In this document: in pieces, positions 25,103-34,291 of the stretch
Numbering within the stretch: position 1 is the stretch's first letter
Layout: each line of letters opens with the position of its first letter
Source: Nesterenkonia cremea
Lineage (GTDB): Bacteria; Actinomycetota; Actinomycetes; Actinomycetales; Micrococcaceae
Length of the DNA stretch: 64,000 nt
Direction: 5' to 3'
NCBI RefSeq assembly: GCF_014642675.1
Contig: NZ_BMIS01000004.1
Span: 186,001 to 250,000 of the forward strand
Notes under the pieces: model-generated
Database searches by the model: none
What the model was told of the DNA's origin: nothing
Seen by the model: only the letters and a program-made list of their open reading frames with translations
Program-made: the position numbers and the translations under genes

Positions 25103-26261
25103 GCCGTGGCACCTGTCCGGATTCGGCCCGGTTCTGAAGGGTGCCGCGAGCCGGTTTGCCCGAGACTGTCCGTGGGATCTCGGTGCAGAACCAGAGCCGC
25201 GGCCGGTGGGTGGGAGGCAGGGCGTCCGCCGCCGCCTGCTTCAGACTCTCAGCACGCGGCGGTACGCCTCCGGTCGGCTCCACCGCTGCGGCCACCAAAG
25301 CTCCGACCCGCGGGCGCCGCAGGCCGAAGACAACAGCATCACCCACACCCTCCACGCCGCGCAGGACGCCTTCGACCTCATCAGGGACGATCGTCGCGGA
25401 GGCGCTGAGGATGGCGCTGTCGGTACGTCCCAGGAGGCGCAGTCGGCCGGCCCCGCTCCGGTGGTCCCCGTCCCACTGAGCCCGATCACCTACGGTGGCC
25501 CACGAACCGCTGCGCCTCAGCGGCCCATCAGCGCTCTGCCCTGGTCCAGGGAGGTACCCCTCGGCGAGATAGGGAGACCGCACCCAGAGCTCATGATCAT
25601 CCACCGCGACCTCCACCCCGGGGAAGGGTGTCAAGCCTGCCCCTGAGTCCGTCGCCACCAGGGAGAGCTCGGCGGCGCCGTAGTAGGCGATGACCCTGAT
25701 CCCCAGGTGTTCCGCCTGCTGACGCAGCCGCAGGTCGAGATGTGATCCGCCGACCAGAGCTGTGCGTAGCCGTGAGGGCGCTCCGGCCTCGATCAGTGCA
25801 CGGAACGTCTGCGGAGTGCCGTGGAAGCAGGTGGCCTCCGCGAAGTCCCGGGCCTGAGGGGTGCGGCCGCTGGCGAACAGCGGGACGGGGCCTCCGGCCA
25901 GTCGGTGGCCCAGGGAGAAGAGGGTGAGCGACGACGACGCCGGGCTGGGGAGTGCCACCCGGTCCTCCGGACCGATGCCCAGTTCCTCCTCCAGTCTTGG
26001 GTAGGAGAGCTCCCAAGAGGCTGCGGTGCGCAGTACGATGCGGGCAGTCCCACTGCTGCCGGAGGTCAGTGCGGCCCAGCCGACTCCGGGAGGACAGGCG
26101 TGTGCGGCGGCCCGCGCCGCGATCCGGCGCCATTGCGATTCCGGCCACCTGTCATCGCCCACCAGCGGGACATCTCCGGCGGCTCTGATGCTGCGCAGTC
26201 GCGCCATCAGGGCCTGAGGGGCGAGACCTCTGAGCGGCACGAGTCGGGGATGCCGACTCAT
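25095..26261 (-). CDS. AMP-forming acyl-CoA ligase (short)
   Basis: A 388-residue member of the adenylate-forming family, shorter than the usual 500 or more. The P-loop is ALTSGSSGTARIVLRT at about residue 65; YYGAAELS is the motif with the catalytic Glu, and a C-terminal GRLRLLGRTDSAILSASATI precedes RTVSGKPARGTL with the lysine. The N-terminal part of the large domain is reduced. It is upstream of and overlaps the thiolase. Likely substrate is a carboxylate such as a dicarboxylic or fatty acid; biotin-related pimeloyl activation is suggested only by the BioQ-like operator upstream. Confidence 0.78.
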   Translation of the reverse strand: MSRHPRLVPLRGLAPQALMARLRSIRAAGDVPLVGDDRWPESQWRRIAARAAAHACPPGVGWAALTSGSSGTARIVLRTAASWELSYPRLEEELGIGPEDRVALPSPASSSLTLFSLGHRLAGGPVPLFASGRTPQARDFAEATCFHGTPQTFRALIEAGAPSRLRTALVGGSHLDLRLRQQAEHLGIRVIAYYGAAELSLVATDSGAGLTPFPGVEVAVDDHELWVRSPYLAEGYLPGPGQSADGPLRRSGSWATVGDRAQWDGDHRSGAGRLRLLGRTDSAILSASATIVPDEVEGVLRGVEGVGDAVVFGLRRPRVGALVAAAVEPTGGVPPRAESLKQAAADALPPTHRPRLWFCTEIPRTVSGKPARGTLQNRAESGQVPRLE

Positions 26262-26646
26262 CCCACGACCTGCTCGATGCTGGGAGCCCCACTCATGCGC
26301 CGAGTCACATGAGGTCGGTCGGTCAGGTCACGGTCAGCTGTGATGCCTGCCGGGCTCATCGGCCCCGGACCAGCCCAGAGGGCGAGGGCGGAAGGCGAAA
26401 CCCTCATTGAACGTTGCTCAGCCGGCATGCGGGCCAGTGTAGAGCGATGTTGAACGACGTTCAATAATGGGGTGGACCAGCACCGGTTCGTCACAGGTCA
26501 GGCACAGTGGGAACGGCCTTCGGGCCCGGTTTAGGAGAGACGCAGCCGGGGTGGGAGTGGACGCGGTGGCGCCAGGGGACCCCGGCATCGGCATGTGAGC
26601 GTGATGACCATGCCGGTGACGGAGGTCTCCACGTGCCGTCATCGGA
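26262..26646. other. Intergenic region with BioQ-like operators
   Basis: About 385 bp separate the ligase start from the stop of the alpha-glucosidase gene. The left half holds the ligase promoter and two TGAAC-type sites. In the right half (26465-26646) I see no gene; a short GC hairpin near 26512-26530 (GGCCTTCGGGCC) may terminate transcription from the glucosidase operon. Confidence 0.4.
26450..26464. promoter_or_regulatory. BioQ-like palindromic operator
   Basis: TTGAACG-A-CGTTCAA is a perfect palindrome and fits the TGAAC-N3-GTTCA/GTTAC pattern I recall for the actinobacterial biotin repressor BioQ. A second, degenerate site TGAAC-GTT-GCTCA lies at 26408-26420. Both are upstream of the acyl-CoA ligase gene. 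Confidence 0.5.
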
Positions 26647-28365
26647 TCAGCTCTGCAGCCAGGCCGTGGCTTCGCCGGGGAGCTCACCGTCCGTCGTGAG
26701 AGGGGAAGAGCTCAGCAGCAGCTCACCCGAGGGGAGCGTGGCAGGAACCTCGCCGAAATTGGTGACGCAGATCCAGCCGTTGGGTCGGCGGAAGGCCAGC
26801 ACGGTGTCGTGGTGCGTCGACAGCCACTCCAGAGCTTCCCGCGACTGCAGCTCCCGGCGCAGCCTGAGGGCGCTGCGGTAGAGATTCAGGGTCGACTCCG
26901 GGTCCTGTTCCTGGGCCTCTACGCTGTAGCGAGAGAACCACTCCGGCTGAGGCAGATGGGCCTGCCCCGGGCCGAAGCCGTAGGAGCCGCCCTGCCGTGA
27001 CCACGGCAGCGGAACCCGGCATCCGTCGCGGCCGACGCTGACGCCGGGACTGTTGAAGAACGTCGGGTCCTGCCGGTCTGCATCGGGGATCTCTGCCACC
27101 TCATGCAGCCCCAGCTCTTCACCCTGGTACAGATAGGCGCTACCCGGCAGTGCAAGTTCGAAGAGCGTAGCTGCCCGCGCCCGGCGCAGTCCGCCCTCGG
27201 CGTCGAGCCGCGGCTCACTTCCCCGAGAGAGGAGCCAGGAGGTGCCGGCCTTCTCATCCGCCGGAGCCTGTGGGTCCTCGGCCGGGGTGGGAAGACCATA
27301 GCGAGTGGCATGCCGGACGACGTCATGGTTGGAGAACACCCAGGTGGAGGATGAACCCGAGGCCTCAGAGAGTCCGAGGTTGAACGAGACGATGTCACGG
27401 AACTGGGCGGCGTCGAAGTCTGCTTCGAGCAGGTCGAAGTTGAACGCCTGACCCAATCCTTCGGCAGAAGCATACAGAGGGCGTCGCTCGGAGGAGACCC
27501 AAGCTTCGGCCACACCGATCCTGGGCGGGCTGTACTCCTCGAAGACCTGCCTCCATTCCCGGTAGATCTCATGGACGTCGTCGCGGTCCCAGATGGGATG
27601 GCTGCCGTCCTGGGGCATGGTGTCCATCTCCGCTTGGGTGGGCAGGTTCTCGGGCAGGTCTTTGGTCAGCCCATGGGCGACGTCGATGCGGAATCCGTCG
27701 ACTCCGCGGTCGGACCAGAAGCGGAGGGTCTTCTTGAAATCCTCTCGAACCTCCGGGTTCTTCCAGTTCAGGTCCGGCTGCTCTTGAGCGAAGTTGTGCA
27801 GGTACCACTGGCCGGGGGATCCGTCCGGCTCGGTGATGCGAGTCCAAGCGGGGCCTCCGAAGATCGATTCCCAGTCCGAGGGAGCCTGCGCGCCGTCGGG
27901 GCCGAGGCCGTCACGGAAGATGTAGCGATCGCGGGCAGGCGAACCCTTGGGGGAGCGCCGCGCTTCTTGGAACCATGCGTGCTGGTCGGAGGTGTGGTTG
28001 GGGACGATGTCCACGATGAGCCTGATGCCGGCCTCGGTCAGGGCGGCGCTCATCTCTTCGAAATCGTGGAGAGTGCCGATCTTCGGGTCCACGTCACGGT
28101 AATCATCGACGTCGTAGCCGCCGTCGGCCAGCGCGGAGGGGTAGAAGGGGCTGAGCCAGACGGCGTCGACTCCGAGGTCCTTCAGGTACGGAATGCGTGA
28201 GGTGATGCCGCGCAGATCGCCGATGCTGTTGCCGTCAGCATCGGCGAAGGACCGGGGGTAGATCTGATAGACGGCCGCCTGGCGCCACCAGTCCGCATCG
28301 GCAGAGAGGGCACCGGTCTGAGCAGTGGTGTCGGCAGCAGAGCCGACGGACGAATCGATGGACAC
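26647..28365 (-). CDS. Alpha-glucosidase, GH13 family
   Basis: A 572-residue cytoplasmic glycoside hydrolase, expected to release glucose from maltose, isomaltose or related alpha-glucosides. The (beta/alpha)8 barrel motifs are VDIVPNHTSDQHAWF, DGFRIDVAHG (nucleophile Asp), GVAEAWVSS (acid/base Glu) and WVFSNHDVVRH. YQIYPRSFADADGNSIGDLR is the typical start of this subfamily. The start is GTG 28365 with AAAGGAA upstream. It closes the alpha-glucoside ABC operon, so it processes the imported sugar. Confidence 0.88.
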   Translation of the reverse strand: MSIDSSVGSAADTTAQTGALSADADWWRQAAVYQIYPRSFADADGNSIGDLRGITSRIPYLKDLGVDAVWLSPFYPSALADGGYDVDDYRDVDPKIGTLHDFEEMSAALTEAGIRLIVDIVPNHTSDQHAWFQEARRSPKGSPARDRYIFRDGLGPDGAQAPSDWESIFGGPAWTRITEPDGSPGQWYLHNFAQEQPDLNWKNPEVREDFKKTLRFWSDRGVDGFRIDVAHGLTKDLPENLPTQAEMDTMPQDGSHPIWDRDDVHEIYREWRQVFEEYSPPRIGVAEAWVSSERRPLYASAEGLGQAFNFDLLEADFDAAQFRDIVSFNLGLSEASGSSSTWVFSNHDVVRHATRYGLPTPAEDPQAPADEKAGTSWLLSRGSEPRLDAEGGLRRARAATLFELALPGSAYLYQGEELGLHEVAEIPDADRQDPTFFNSPGVSVGRDGCRVPLPWSRQGGSYGFGPGQAHLPQPEWFSRYSVEAQEQDPESTLNLYRSALRLRRELQSREALEWLSTHHDTVLAFRRPNGWICVTNFGEVPATLPSGELLLSSSPLTTDGELPGEATAWLQS

Positions 28366-28481
28366 GATGTCGTTCCTTTCGGGGTGGGTGTTCTTCTGGT
28401 CGTCATGCGGCGACCTTCAGGACGCCGGCGGAAGGGTATCGGCACAGGCGCTGGGTTCAGGGGAAGACCCCTCAGATTCCG

Positions 28482-29372
28482 CTATTTCACCGCGCCTTGG
28501 GTGAGTCCGGACATCACCCACCGTTGGGCGATCACGTAGGCGATGACAGCCGGTGCCATGGCCATCAGGTAGGAGGCGAAGGAGACGTGGTAGTTGTTGC
28601 TGAACTCGTCCTGGAAGATCTCCTGGATCACAGGAAGAGTCTGCAGGGACGGGTCAGCGATGATCATCGAGGGCATCATGAAGTCGTTCCATGATTTCAG
28701 GAAGGCGAAGATGCCCACTGTGGCACTCATCGGCGCCATCAGAGGGAAGACGATCTTCCAGAAGATGCTCCAGGTCGAGGCGCCGTCCATCCTGGCCGAC
28801 TCCTCAAGCTCTTCGGGGAGCGAGCGTAGGAAGGCCGTGAAGAGAAGGGTGCTGAAGGAGAGCTGGAACATGATGTGCAGCAGGATCACACCGGCCGGAT
28901 TGTCCAGTCCGGCCAAGCCGGTCAGCCGCACCTGGGAGAGAGCCAGGACGGGGAATGGGAGGAACATCGCCGCCAGCAGGTAGAAGAACGACCAGCGGAA
29001 CATCCTTTTGTCCCAGTTCCGTGAGATGGCGAAGGAAGCCATGGCACTGAGCAGGATCGTGCCGACGACCGTGGCCAATGTGATCACGATGGAGACCAAG
29101 AAGGCGCGGGGAAAATCCGTCAGTTCCCAAGCAAGGGCGAATCCTTCGAAGCTGATCGGCGAGGGCAGGGCGAAGGCTTCGCCCTCGACTGCCTGATCAC
29201 CTGACTTCAGAGCCATGGAGATGGTGACGAAGAACGGCAGGACCACGATGAGGGTGCACAGCACCAGCAGAAGGGTGAGACCCCAGCGAGACCTGCCGCC
29301 GTCGCCGACGGTGGGTCTCTGGGTGGCCCGGTTCGCAGCGCCGCCTGGGGCCGGGGTGGTGGGCAGAGTCAT
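28482..29372 (-). CDS. Sugar ABC transporter permease (MalG type)
   Basis: A 296-residue inner-membrane permease with six membrane segments and the MalG-type start LTLLLVLCTLIVVLPFFVTI. The EAA loop SARMDGASTWSIFWKIVFPL MAP near residue 205 contacts the ATPase. It overlaps the MalF-type permease by ATGA. No ATPase gene is in this operon; such CUT1 systems often share a common MsiK-like ATPase encoded elsewhere. Confidence 0.88.
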   Translation of the reverse strand: MTLPTTPAPGGAANRATQRPTVGDGGRSRWGLTLLLVLCTLIVVLPFFVTISMALKSGDQAVEGEAFALPSPISFEGFALAWELTDFPRAFLVSIVITLATVVGTILLSAMASFAISRNWDKRMFRWSFFYLLAAMFLPFPVLALSQVRLTGLAGLDNPAGVILLHIMFQLSFSTLLFTAFLRSLPEELEESARMDGASTWSIFWKIVFPLMAPMSATVGIFAFLKSWNDFMMPSMIIADPSLQTLPVIQEIFQDEFSNNYHVSFASYLMAMAPAVIAYVIAQRWVMSGLTQGAVK

Positions 29373-30301
29373 CAGAACCTCGCGTTTCCTCGGGTCAGGC
29401 GCAGCTGGATGAGTGCGATGGCCAGGGTGATCAGGAAGAAGATGGTCGAGTTGGCCATCTGGTAGGCGTAGTCACCTTCCTCGAAGCCGGAGAAGATCGC
29501 CATCGCCACCGACCGGGTGGCGGTTCCCGGTCCGCCATCGGTCAGGCCGACGATGATCTCGTAGGTCGCCAGAAAGTCTTTGAAACCGATGATCACATTG
29601 ATCAGCACGAAGCCGGAGATCAGCGGCAGGGTGATGCTGCGCAGCTGTTTCCAAGGGGAGGCTCCGTCGATGGCCGAGGCCTCGTAGACATCCTGCGGCA
29701 CGGTCATCAGGGCGGCGATGTAGATCAGCATGGCCTGAGGCGTGGCCTGCCAGGCGGTGACCAGCACGATGGAGATCCACGCCAGGGAGGGATCGGCAAG
29801 GATGGACTCCTCCAGGGCGCCGATGCCGATCGCTCGGGCGGCGGCGGGCACAGTGTTGGAGAAGATGAACTGGAAGACGAAGGCGATGATGATCCCGGAG
29901 ACCACCATCGGCATCACGAAGACCGTTCGCAAGGCGGTCTTGGCTCTGATTCTGCCGGTCAGGCCGATGGCAAGACCCAGAGCTGCCACATTGACCAACA
30001 CCACAGTGGACAGCGCCACCCCGATGGTGAAGCCGTAGGCCGAGAGGATGGCCGGATCGCTGAACATGACGATGTAGTTGTTGAGCCCGACAAAGCTGAA
30101 CTCCCCGAACCCGATGGAGTCGGTGAAGCTGAAGAAGATGCCCATCACCGCCGGCAGGGTGATGCACAGCGTGAACAGTGCTACGACCGGGATGAGGAAC
30201 ACGAAGTGGGTGCGGTCCACCCGCCGGGGCCGGTGAACAGGCGCGGACCCTGGGCGTCCATCTGCCCGTGGAGGTGTTGTCGGCTCAACAGTGGTCGTCA
30301 T
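29372..30301 (-). CDS. Sugar ABC transporter permease (MalF type)
   Basis: A 309-residue permease from ATG 30301, preceded by AGGAGA; the frame is open upstream to 30346 but this start is better supported. Six membrane segments and the EAA loop YEASAIDGASPWKQLRSITL PLI are visible. FSFTDSIGFGEFSFVGLNNY is typical of CUT1 MalF-like subunits. It overlaps the next permease by ATGA and follows the binding-protein gene by 41 bp. Confidence 0.88.
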   Translation of the reverse strand: MTTTVEPTTPPRADGRPGSAPVHRPRRVDRTHFVFLIPVVALFTLCITLPAVMGIFFSFTDSIGFGEFSFVGLNNYIVMFSDPAILSAYGFTIGVALSTVVLVNVAALGLAIGLTGRIRAKTALRTVFVMPMVVSGIIIAFVFQFIFSNTVPAAARAIGIGALEESILADPSLAWISIVLVTAWQATPQAMLIYIAALMTVPQDVYEASAIDGASPWKQLRSITLPLISGFVLINVIIGFKDFLATYEIIVGLTDGGPGTATRSVAMAIFSGFEEGDYAYQMANSTIFFLITLAIALIQLRLTRGNARF

Positions 30302-30342
30302 CAGTTCTCCTAGCTTTTCGTGGCTGCTCTGGCGGGGCAGGT

Positions 30343-31677
30343 TCATCGGCGAGCGAGCCGTGCCCAGTCCTCGTCCAGAGTCCGCAGCGTGGCTTCGAGA
30401 CTCTGGCCGGTCACGAGGCCCTGGGCGTAGTTCTCGAAGGGAATGGTGCGTGGGATGGAGACAGAGACGCCCTGGTAGAAGGCCGCACGGTCCACATAGG
30501 CCTGGAGGTCTTGCAGCCGATTGTCGGAGACATCAGGGGCGTCCGCCCGCACCCCGAAGGCCAGATTCTGCTCGTTGTAGGGGTCTGCGACCTCTGGGTC
30601 GATGAGGAACCTGAGGAGATCGCGTGACTGCTCCTGATGAGGTGAGTCTTCAGGGATCCAGAGGGCGAGGTCGAGGTTGACCCGGACCCGGAGGTCATCG
30701 GGGTCCTCGGTCATCGGCAGCGGGAAGACGCCGATGGGAGCATCTGGATTGGTCACAGCGATGTCGGTGAGTGCCCAGGGTCCTTGGAAATACATTGCGG
30801 CCTCGCCTCGGGCGAAGGCCAGGTTGCCGTCGCCGTAGTTGCGACTGGCGGCTCCAGCTTGGGAGAACGCCGCGATCTGGAGCATCTTTTCCAGCGGTTC
30901 GCGCATATCTCTGGAGAAGGAGACCTCTGCCTCCGGGCCGGCGTCCGGCCCCAGTTCGTGAAGCTGTTCGAAGAATCCGGCGACGTCCATCGCTCCGCCG
31001 ACGCTGTAGTCGACCAGGCCTTGAGCGACCGTCCACGGGTCGCCGTAGGTTGAGTAGAGCGGTGCGACCCCGGCATCCTCAAGCGTCTCGCAGACTTCGA
31101 TGAAGGCGCTGAAGGTAGTGGGCACTTCGAGATTGTGCTCGGCGAAGATCTCTTCGTTGTAGAGCACCGCCGCCGCCATCATCGAGTACGGAATCACACT
31201 GGTGCGTCCCGGGTAGGTCGGATATTCATCGACCAGATCTTCGACAGAAGGGTCGATATTCGCCTCATCGAGGAGGTCGGAGAGATCGGAGAAGGCGCCG
31301 CGTTCTTGGAAGCGGACGATCTCATAGTTGTAGTTCAGGCACCCCAGGTCTGGCGGATTGCCCCGTACGAAACCCGCAGAGAGGTTGGACGAGGAGTCAT
31401 GGACTGCACGGATCTGTCCGCTGTGCTGATTGTTGAAGTCCTGCAGGAGATCCCGGAAGTAAGGGATCGCCTCAGGCTTCGATTGGTGGAACGAGATCGT
31501 GCGTGTTCGGTTGCCGTCACCGCATCCGCTCAGCCCTGTCGCCAGTGCTGACCCACCCACACCTGCGAGGAATGCACGTCGTGAGGGACGGCTCCTCTGG
31601 AGGAGTCTCGGCATCGCACTGGCAGGATCAGAGGGATCGCTTCTTCTGCGCGGTTCTCGGTCATGGCTTGCGGCCAC
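30343..31677 (-). CDS. Sugar ABC transporter substrate-binding lipoprotein
   Basis: About 444 residues. The signal is Tat-like: SRRAFLAGVGGSALATGLSG C, with a lipobox, after a 30-residue Arg-rich leader. The mature part is a CUT1 extracellular solute-binding fold (YFRDLLQDFNNQHSGQIRAV, VIPYSMMAAAVLYNEEIFAE, GEAAMYFQGPWAL). The start is GTG 31677 or TTG 31680, both next to GGAGGGGAG; ATG 31614 is less likely. It is the first gene of the operon, divergent from a ROK regulator. Alpha-glucosides or maltodextrins are the likely ligands from the neighbours. Confidence 0.87.
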   Translation of the reverse strand: MAASHDREPRRRSDPSDPASAMPRLLQRSRPSRRAFLAGVGGSALATGLSGCGDGNRTRTISFHQSKPEAIPYFRDLLQDFNNQHSGQIRAVHDSSSNLSAGFVRGNPPDLGCLNYNYEIVRFQERGAFSDLSDLLDEANIDPSVEDLVDEYPTYPGRTSVIPYSMMAAAVLYNEEIFAEHNLEVPTTFSAFIEVCETLEDAGVAPLYSTYGDPWTVAQGLVDYSVGGAMDVAGFFEQLHELGPDAGPEAEVSFSRDMREPLEKMLQIAAFSQAGAASRNYGDGNLAFARGEAAMYFQGPWALTDIAVTNPDAPIGVFPLPMTEDPDDLRVRVNLDLALWIPEDSPHQEQSRDLLRFLIDPEVADPYNEQNLAFGVRADAPDVSDNRLQDLQAYVDRAAFYQGVSVSIPRTIPFENYAQGLVTGQSLEATLRTLDEDWARLARR

Positions 31678-31691
31678 CAATCTCCCCTCCC

Positions 31692-31707
31692 TGTGACATG
31701 CATCACT
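31692..31707. promoter_or_regulatory. CRP/GlxR-like binding site
   Basis: TGTGACATGCATCACT fits TGTGA-N6-TCACA in nine of ten positions and lies just upstream of the ABC binding-protein gene in the divergent gap to the ROK regulator. It suggests cAMP-dependent control of the sugar operon. The AT-rich TTTATTTTATG that follows is likely promoter DNA. Confidence 0.55.
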
Positions 31708-31797
31708 TTATTTTATGTTGGGGGTAAATCTACTGACTAAATCTAGGTGGTGCAATACTGGAAGCTGAGAATTTTGACGCCTAAGGATAGGAGCGGC

Positions 31798-33060
31798 ATG
31801 AGAGGACGTACTCAGGACGCCTCAGTGGGTTCGTCGCAGCTGATCCGCCGCTTGAATGCTCAACGAGTTCTCCAGCAGATGTGGCACAGTGAGCCCACCA
31901 CGGCAAGCGAGTTGATGGAGGTCACCGGCCTGACCCGGGCAACTGTGTTGGCGCTGTGCCGAGAGCTCGCCGATCACGGGTGGCTGCAGGTCTTGGAGAA
32001 TGCGCGGCAGGCGGGTACGTACACCAAGGGACGCCCCGCACTCCGCTACGCATTCCGTCAGAATGCCTGCTATGTGGTGGGCGTCGATGCCGGCCAGCAC
32101 CGAATTTCAGCTTCCGTTGCCGACCTGCGAGGTTGCGAGGTCGGTTATGCACAGCGGGCCCTGCAATCCCGTCTTCATGACCCGGATCAGCACACCGGCG
32201 CCGAAAGGCAGCAGGAAATACTTGCGATCGTGGATGCCGCCCTCGAGCAAGCGGCAGTGGCTGCTGCAGACGTCGGTTCCATGGTGATCGGTGTCCCCGC
32301 ACCTGTCGATGTCGAGGGACGTTCTCCGGAAGGGCTGAATCGCTTCTGGGGCCGGATGAATCCCGGCCTCGTATCGATGGGTGCGGAGTACGGCTGGGAC
32401 TGCGCAGTGGAGAACGACGCCAACCTTGCCGCCCTAGCGGAGTTGAATTCTGGTCCAGCGGCCGAAGACTCGTCGTTTGCGGCACTGCTCTCCGGAGAGA
32501 GGCTCGGCTCCGGCATCGTCGTCTCAGGCGCGCTGTGGCGCCAGCCGCGAGGCAGTGCTGGTGAGTTGGGAATGCTTGAGCTGGTCAACGGGGTGGAGTC
32601 CACCATGGGGTTGGGCTGGTGGGCACGTCACCTCGCGCAGGACGCCATCCGGGCAGGAGCGGCCGAAGGCTCTCTGTCAGGTCTCCGCGCGGACGAGGTG
32701 CAAGCGGAGCAAGTCTTTGCGGCGGCTAGTCGCGGTGAGGCTGTTGCTCTAGAGATTATCGATGAGCTGGCTGACCGTTTGGCGAGAATCTGTGTGGTGC
32801 TGACTGGACTGCTCGACCTTGATCGGATCGTAGTCTCTGGGGCCGTGGCCCCTGCTCTCGCCGGGGTCGTCGCCTCAGCTAAGGAGAAGCTCTCCGCATA
32901 CATGTATGCTCCCTGGCTTGATATAGCCACGTCCAGCTTAGGTGAGGATGCTGTACGTATCGGCGCTGTCGCTTCCGCAGTGGAACGAGTCCAAGAGCGC
33001 GCTCTCGACGGCGAACCTGCCGAACGAAAAATGGGACAGGGGAGTAGGGCAACATCGTGA
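31798..33060 (+). CDS. ROK-family transcriptional regulator
   Basis: About 420 residues from ATG 31798, with AGGAG seven bases upstream. The N-terminal winged helix (LIRRLNAQRVLQQMWHSEPT TASELMEVTGLTRATVLALC) is followed by a ROK sugar-kinase-like domain beginning VVGVDAGQHRISASVADLRG. The usual ROK zinc CxCGxxGC motif is not present and the kinase glycines are altered (SGERLGSGIVVSGALWRQ, GSAGELGM). It is divergent from the alpha-glucoside operon and is probably its repressor. Confidence 0.85.
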   Translation: MRGRTQDASVGSSQLIRRLNAQRVLQQMWHSEPTTASELMEVTGLTRATVLALCRELADHGWLQVLENARQAGTYTKGRPALRYAFRQNACYVVGVDAGQHRISASVADLRGCEVGYAQRALQSRLHDPDQHTGAERQQEILAIVDAALEQAAVAAADVGSMVIGVPAPVDVEGRSPEGLNRFWGRMNPGLVSMGAEYGWDCAVENDANLAALAELNSGPAAEDSSFAALLSGERLGSGIVVSGALWRQPRGSAGELGMLELVNGVESTMGLGWWARHLAQDAIRAGAAEGSLSGLRADEVQAEQVFAAASRGEAVALEIIDELADRLARICVVLTGLLDLDRIVVSGAVAPALAGVVASAKEKLSAYMYAPWLDIATSSLGEDAVRIGAVASAVERVQERALDGEPAERKMGQGSRATS

Positions 33061-33079
33061 GTCGGTGACGGCGCGTCAC

Positions 33080-33560
33080 TCGCCAAGGTGCAGCCGCCGG
33101 CCTTGTTTCTCTGCTTCTTCGCCGCGTCCTCGGCTCGGCCCGCGGCCCGGGCTGCTGCGAAATCTTATCCGTGAGCGAACCAGCCGCCACCGTCGGCGAT
33201 GCGTCCGACTTTCTTCACGTCGATATGGACCGTGGCCCCGGGCTCTTTGGCCATGATTCTGCCGGGCTACCGGTTCGAGGAACCTTCCGGGTTGAGGTGG
33301 CGGCGCCGATTGATGCCCAAGTGCTTGAACCACCGGCCCACTGTGCGCGGGTGAATGATGAAGTCGTAGTCCCGGCCCAGTCTCAGCGCGATCCGGGCAG
33401 CGGTCAACTTCTGCTCGTGAGGCCAGGTGTTGATCAGCTCGACCACCCGTTCCGCGGTCGCGAACTCTACGTCAGCAAGCTTCTGGGAGGGGCCTTCGTG
33501 GAAGGCCTCTGCCGTAGAGGCATGCGCATCGGCAGATCCGCCAGCTCAGTCTGGAAGTCC
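33080..33560 (-). pseudogene. IS481-family transposase fragment
   Basis: On the minus strand the reading RVVELINTWPHEQKLTAARI ALRLG, then HPRTVGRWFKHLGINRRRHL NPEGSSNR, a TAG at 33267-33269, PGRIMAKEPGATVHIDVKKV GRIADGGGWFAHG, a TAA at 33165-33167, and AARAAGRAEDAAKKQRNKAG G is an IS481-type transposase with two nonsense codons. The N-terminal helix-turn-helix and the C-terminal catalytic residues are lost. It begins right after the ROK stop. It is a different subgroup from the element at 35765. Confidence 0.7.
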
Positions 33561-34291
33561 TAGCCAAGTACATCGCCCGGAGATTCTTGCATCCAGTTTA
33601 TTTACTGGATAGATTTATGCCTGTTGTGACGTGGTGTACATCACACTTGAATTTCGTCGAGCCCCTGCATCGTCCAGCCCAGTGTCCACGATTCCAATCC
33701 ACGGAAAGGGTCAATGGTGAGCTCAGCAGTAGGCCGGAGTGTCTTCGCCGGCCGGGATGGAGTCAGTCGCCGAACTGCGGTGGCCGGGTTGGGCATGGGG
33801 TCAAAGTTCCCGGCAAGTTATGCACCGCGAAGGTCTTTGCCGAGTATGACTCTCGAGGCGCCCACCACGTTCAGCGAGTTGATCGGGGCTCGCGGGGCCC
33901 CCGAAGAGGTCGAGATATGCGCCCTACTCGACATGTTCCGCCCCTTCGGTCGTGCCACAGCGCGCTGCTGGCCGTCGATGTGGTCGGTTCCCGCACCCGC
34001 TTGGGAGATATGGGCGTCGAGACGGAAGTCGACGCGTCAGCCCTCTTTTCTCAAGCCGTGTGTGAATCATGGGAGCAGGTGTGTCCGGTCGGGCCCTTCT
34101 CGTAGTAGGGGGCCGCCAGCAGACCCTCAGCATACTATTTATATATTCGATCATCACTTTGGTCAATGTGCGGCATATAGTCTATTGAGCGCCAGCAGAC
34201 ACAAAACAAGATAGAGGTATTTATAAGTATGACCATGAGATTCACAAGAAGTTATCGTGAAGACCTGAAGAGAGGTTCTGGCGGAGTTCGT
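33561..34291. other. Gene-poor AT-richer stretch upstream of the amylase
   Basis: No gene is well supported. Open frames exist but lack family similarity. One short segment near 33955-34100 (LLAVDVVGSRTRLGDMGVET) faintly recalls a ROK sugar-kinase start and may be a remnant. From about 34125 the DNA is AT-rich (TACTATTTATATATTCGATC) and should contain the amylase promoter. Confidence 0.35.
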
